Positions 6,211 through 8,391 of a stretch of DNA of 8,391 bases are shown here, in pieces. The position numbers and the translations under genes were made by a program. The stretch covers positions 1 through 8,391 of the forward strand of contig JAUVBI010000135.1 of NCBI GenBank assembly GCA_030591305.1, given 5' to 3'. Below the pieces are notes generated by a model that had not been told where the DNA came from, did not search any database, and worked only from the letters and a program-made list of their open reading frames with translations. Within the stretch, counting starts at the first letter, position 1. Every line of letters starts with the position of its first letter. Source of the DNA: Pseudomonadota bacterium. Its GTDB lineage: Bacteria > Pseudomonadota > Gammaproteobacteria > Pseudomonadales > Halieaceae.

Positions 6211-7617
6211 ATGTCAGAGAACACTCTGAAACTGATAGAAGACAACGAAGTGCGCTGGGTAGACATGCGTTTCACCGATACCCGCGGCAAAGAACAGCAC
6301 GTGACTATTCCAGCCACTGAAGTCAATACCGACTTTTTTGAAGGCGGCAAGATGTTTGACGGCTCTTCAATCGCCGGCTGGAAAGGCATTAATGAATCCG
6401 ACATGATTCTGATGCCGGACGATAGCGCATCTGTCCTGGACCCCTTTACCGACGATGCCACTATCATTGTACGCTGCGATATCGTTGAGCCCATGACCAT
6501 GCAGGGCTACGAGCGCGACCCGCGTTCTGTCGCCAAGCGCGCAGAGGAATTCCTCAAATCAACCGGCATTGGCGACACCGCCTTTTTTGGTCCCGAGCCA
6601 GAGTTTTTTGTCTTTGACGACGTTAAGTGGCACGCCACCATGAGCGGTGTTGGCTATTCAATAAACTCCGAGGAAGCTGCCTGGTCCTCCGGTGAGCACT
6701 TTGAAGATGGAAATATTGGCCACCGCCCCGGTGTTAAGGGCGGCTATTTCCCTGTTCCCCCTGTCGACTCGTTACATGACTTGCGCGCAGCAATGTGTAC
6801 GGCAATGGAGCAAATGGGGCTGATCATTGAGGTACATCACCACGAAGTGGGTACCGCTGGCCAGTGCGAAATTGGTGTGAAATTCAACACCTTGGTAGTA
6901 AAGGCAGATGAAGTGCAGGTCATGAAGTATTGCACCCACAACGTCGCTCATGCCTATGGCAAGACAGCAACTTTCATGCCCAAGCCTGTCGTTGGGGATA
7001 ACGGTTCCGGCATGCACGTACACCAGTCTATTTTCAAGGATGGTGACAACATATTTGCCGGCGATGGCTATGCGGGCTTATCTGATACAGCGCTGTACTA
7101 TATTGGCGGTATTATCAAGCACGCGCGCGCCCTGAATGCGTTTACCAACGCATCAACCAACTCCTACAAGCGCCTGGTGCCCGGTTTTGAAGCGCCGGTA
7201 ATGCTGGCTTATTCGGCCCGCAACCGCTCGGCTTCCATTCGTATTCCCTATGAGCCCAGCCCTAAAGGCAAGCGCGTGGAAGTACGTTTCCCGGACCCCA
7301 CTGCCAACCCTTACCTGAGCTTCGCAGCGATGTTGATGGCTGGCCTGGATGGTATCGCAAACAAAATTCACCCCGGCGATGCGGCGGACAAGGATCTCTA
7401 CGACCTACCCCCTGAAGAGGGCCTGGCAATTCCAACCGTATGCTCCAGCCTGGGCCAGGCACTGGAAGCACTCGATGCGGACAGAGACTTCCTGACCTCA
7501 GGTGGCGTATTCACTGACGATATGATCGATGCCTACATCACGCTGAAGGAAGAGGAAGTTGAGCGCTTGAACATGACCACTCATCCGGTTGAGTTCGAGA
7601 TGTACTACTCACTTTAA
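6211..7617 (+). CDS. glnA: Glutamine synthetase, type I
   Basis: A 468-residue GSI-beta subunit (E. coli 469) that forms a cytoplasmic dodecamer making glutamine from glutamate, ammonia and ATP, the main ammonia-assimilation step. Visible family motifs are the beta-grasp FDGSSIAGW (49-57), the metal and substrate region EPEFFVFD (129-136), [14 protein letters not shown] (207-220), HVHQS (269-273) and the ATP/glutamate region NRSASIRIP (338-346). The adenylylation site is Y397 in [10 protein letters not shown], so activity is expected to be tuned by GlnE. The ATG at 6211 follows GGAGG at 6199-6203 with a seven-base spacer. A longer reading frame begins within the sigma-54 promoter and so cannot be the natural start. 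Transcription comes from that promoter under NtrC control, and a strong terminator follows the gene. Confidence 0.98.
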   Translation: MSENTLKLIEDNEVRWVDMRFTDTRGKEQHVTIPATEVNTDFFEGGKMFDGSSIAGWKGINESDMILMPDDSASVLDPFTDDATIIVRCDIVEPMTMQGYERDPRSVAKRAEEFLKSTGIGDTAFFGPEPEFFVFDDVKWHATMSGVGYSINSEEAAWSSGEHFEDGNIGHRPGVKGGYFPVPPVDSLHDLRAAMCTAMEQMGLIIEVHHHEVGTAGQCEIGVKFNTLVVKADEVQVMKYCTHNVAHAYGKTATFMPKPVVGDNGSGMHVHQSIFKDGDNIFAGDGYAGLSDTALYYIGGIIKHARALNAFTNASTNSYKRLVPGFEAPVMLAYSARNRSASIRIPYEPSPKGKRVEVRFPDPTANPYLSFAAMLMAGLDGIANKIHPGDAADKDLYDLPPEEGLAIPTVCSSLGQALEALDADRDFLTSGGVFTDDMIDAYITLKEEEVERLNMTTHPVEFEMYYSL

Positions 7618-7636
7618 GCGTCAAGGCACTATCTAC

Positions 7637-7662
7637 AAGGCCCGCATTGCGGGCCTTTTTTT
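7637..7662 (+). terminator. Intrinsic terminator of glnA
   Basis: AAGGCCCGC-ATT-GCGGGCCTT forms a nine-pair GC-rich stem with a three-base loop, running into seven T (7656-7662). It begins 20 bases after the glnA stop and should separate glnA from most downstream transcription. Confidence 0.95.
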
Positions 7663-7712
7663 ATTCCACCCCAACAGGAATAAGCTCTTCATTCAGCCTC
7701 CACGCTGGCTAG

Positions 7713-7718
7713 TATGCT
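7713..7718 (+). promoter_or_regulatory. Possible -10 element for the DUF4124 gene
   Basis: TATGCT at 7713-7718 is a moderate -10, about 36 bases before the gene's ATG. No convincing -35 lies at the right distance (the closest is TTCATT or TTCAGC at 19 or 15 bases). Since a strong terminator precedes it, the gene needs some promoter in 7663-7750, and this is the best candidate I see. Confidence 0.3.
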
Positions 7719-7754
7719 ACTGTGGATCACATCTCCTATTTTAAGGTGACCACC

Positions 7755-8264
7755 ATGAATCGATTCCTGATAATTCTTCTGCTCGCCGTGCCCCTGACGG
7801 TGAGTGCCCAGGTATACAAATCTGTGGGCAAGGATGGCAACGTGGTTTTTTCAGACACACCACCGAAGAGTGGTAACTCCCCGGTGGAAAAGGTCGAACT
7901 GGGAACCATAAACAGCACACCGCCGCCACGGCATGTGGACAGGCCAGAGCCTGTGGCGAAGCAAGAAAAGCTTGAGGTGAGCGTAAACATTACAGACCCC
8001 GCCCACGGCACCACCATTGCAATTGGGTATGCCGGAAACTTTGTAGTGCAAGCGGAAGTTAGCCCCCCTTTAGCTGGTGGCACATTTGCCCAACTGCTAA
8101 TAGACGGTGAACCTGAGGGTGAGCCCCAACCCTATACATCCTGGGCGCTGGCCAACGTCTATCGCGGTTCGCATGTATTAACCGTGGCCGTTACAGACAG
8201 CAGCGGAAAACCACTGGCCGTATCACCCCCAATCACCATTCATGTTCTTCGCGCAGGCATCTGA
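7755..8264 (+). CDS. Secreted or periplasmic DUF4124 domain protein
   Basis: A 169-residue exported protein of unknown function. Residues 1-18 are a signal peptide: MNR, a hydrophobic core FLIILLLAVPLTV and an SA-Q cleavage site after A18. The mature N-terminus, QVYKSVGKDGNVVFSDTPP, is the DUF4124 signature (short Y-x-W/S-x-D-x-x-G-x-x-x-F-S-D-x-P pattern). A proline-rich linker (about 56-70) leads to a C-terminal region (about 75-167) that reads like an immunoglobulin-like beta-sandwich, with ITDPAHGTTI, GEPEGEPQPYTSWALANVYRGSHVLTVAVTDSSGKPL and a closing ITIHVL strand. The ATG at 7755 has AAGGTG at 7743-7748 upstream. It sits between glnA and a probable ntrB. Cell location is well supported; the role is not known. 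Confidence 0.85.
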   Translation: MNRFLIILLLAVPLTVSAQVYKSVGKDGNVVFSDTPPKSGNSPVEKVELGTINSTPPPRHVDRPEPVAKQEKLEVSVNITDPAHGTTIAIGYAGNFVVQAEVSPPLAGGTFAQLLIDGEPEGEPQPYTSWALANVYRGSHVLTVAVTDSSGKPLAVSPPITIHVLRAGI

Positions 8265-8281
8265 TCCACAGCCAACACCAC

Positions 8282-8310
8282 TGGACAACTGAACCTTTTG
8301 AGCGCACCAT
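8282..8310 (+). promoter_or_regulatory. Candidate sigma-70 promoter for the downstream gene (probable ntrB)
   Basis: TGGACA (8282-8287) matches five of six -35 positions; 17 bases on, CACCAT (8305-8310) is a poor -10 matching three of six. The -10 lies inside the NtrC-type palindrome, an arrangement suited to repression by NtrC. The weak -10 keeps confidence low. Confidence 0.3.
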
Positions 8311-8319
8311 TATGGTGCG
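8303..8319. promoter_or_regulatory. Perfect NtrC-type palindrome upstream of the probable ntrB
   Basis: CGCACCAT-T-ATGGTGCG is a perfect 17-base palindrome containing GCACC-N5-GGTGC, the NtrC half-site pair at the correct spacing. It ends 43 bases before the likely start of the next gene. In enteric bacteria an NtrC site at the glnL promoter mediates autoregulation; the same is inferred here. Confidence 0.8.
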
Positions 8320-8362
8320 TCAGCATGCGCATCCCGTGAAATCGAACACTCCCAAGGCAGAC

Positions 8363-8391
8363 ATGGAATACAGTAGCAACATTCTCGAGAA
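8363..8391 (+). CDS. ntrB: Start of a gene, probably nitrogen sensor kinase NtrB (runs off right edge)
   Basis: Only nine full codons are visible (MEYSSNILE), too few to identify a family on their own. The assignment rests on context: glnA lies upstream, a perfect NtrC-type site sits 43 bases before the ATG, and glnA is followed by ntrB-ntrC in many gammaproteobacteria. NtrB is the PII-controlled histidine kinase/phosphatase that phosphorylates NtrC under nitrogen limitation. CAAGG at 8353-8357 is a suitable ribosome site five bases before the ATG at 8363. In-frame GTG (8336) and ATG (8312) codons exist upstream, but the latter falls inside the operator. Confidence 0.5.

Noticed and set aside
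8312..8362. Upstream in-frame starts for the probable ntrB (ATG 8312, GTG 8336)
   Set aside because: 8312 lies inside the NtrC-type operator and neither has a good ribosome site; the ATG at 8363 does.
1..8391. Mobile elements, CRISPR arrays, defence or toxin-antitoxin genes, tRNA/rRNA genes
   Set aside because: I looked for terminal repeats, regularly spaced repeats and characteristic motifs on both strands and found none; the content is core chromosomal.

Overview
The window looks like an ordinary chromosomal stretch of a gammaproteobacterium, probably a Pseudomonas-like or marine oligotrophic relative. Every confident gene is a single-copy housekeeping or core regulatory gene. The order typA–thiI–glnA, with a probable ntrB downstream, resembles the nitrogen-control neighbourhood I remember from Pseudomonas. 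I saw no insertion sequence, phage gene, CRISPR array, tRNA or rRNA, and no compositional break.

Layout: (1) Positions 1-934, minus strand: a cyclic-nucleotide-binding-fold protein of unknown role whose stop lies three bases before the start of parC (topoisomerase IV subunit A); parC runs off the left edge. (2) 935-1090: a short divergent intergenic region with a perfect small palindrome. (3) 1091-2046, plus strand: a SlyD-type peptidyl-prolyl isomerase overlapping by one base an ElaA-type acetyltransferase. (4) 2103-5927, minus strand: thiI, typA and dtd in transcription order, three translation-related genes; they converge on elaA. (5) 5928-6210: a dense regulatory region between divergent thiI and glnA. 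It has two NtrC-type sites two helical turns apart, an IHF-like site, a near-perfect sigma-54 promoter and a possible upstream sigma-70 promoter. (6) 6211-7617, plus strand: glnA (type I glutamine synthetase with the adenylylation tyrosine at residue 397), followed by a strong intrinsic terminator. (7) 7755-8264: a small secreted or periplasmic DUF4124 protein. (8) 8303-8391: a perfect NtrC-type palindrome and then the first ten codons of a gene that is probably ntrB (glnL).

Functionally, the right half is a nitrogen-control locus. Under nitrogen limitation, phosphorylated NtrC would activate sigma-54 transcription of glnA from the paired upstream sites. The single site before the probable ntrB overlaps a candidate sigma-70 -10 element and may mediate autoregulation, as known for enteric glnL. 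The centre holds tRNA thiolation (ThiI), ribosome-associated GTPase (TypA) and D-aminoacyl-tRNA proofreading (Dtd).

I found no convincing undescribed system. The points most worth a second look are the paired NtrC sites forming one long inverted repeat, the operator before ntrB, and the parC-linked cNMP-fold protein that lacks a key ligand-binding glutamate.
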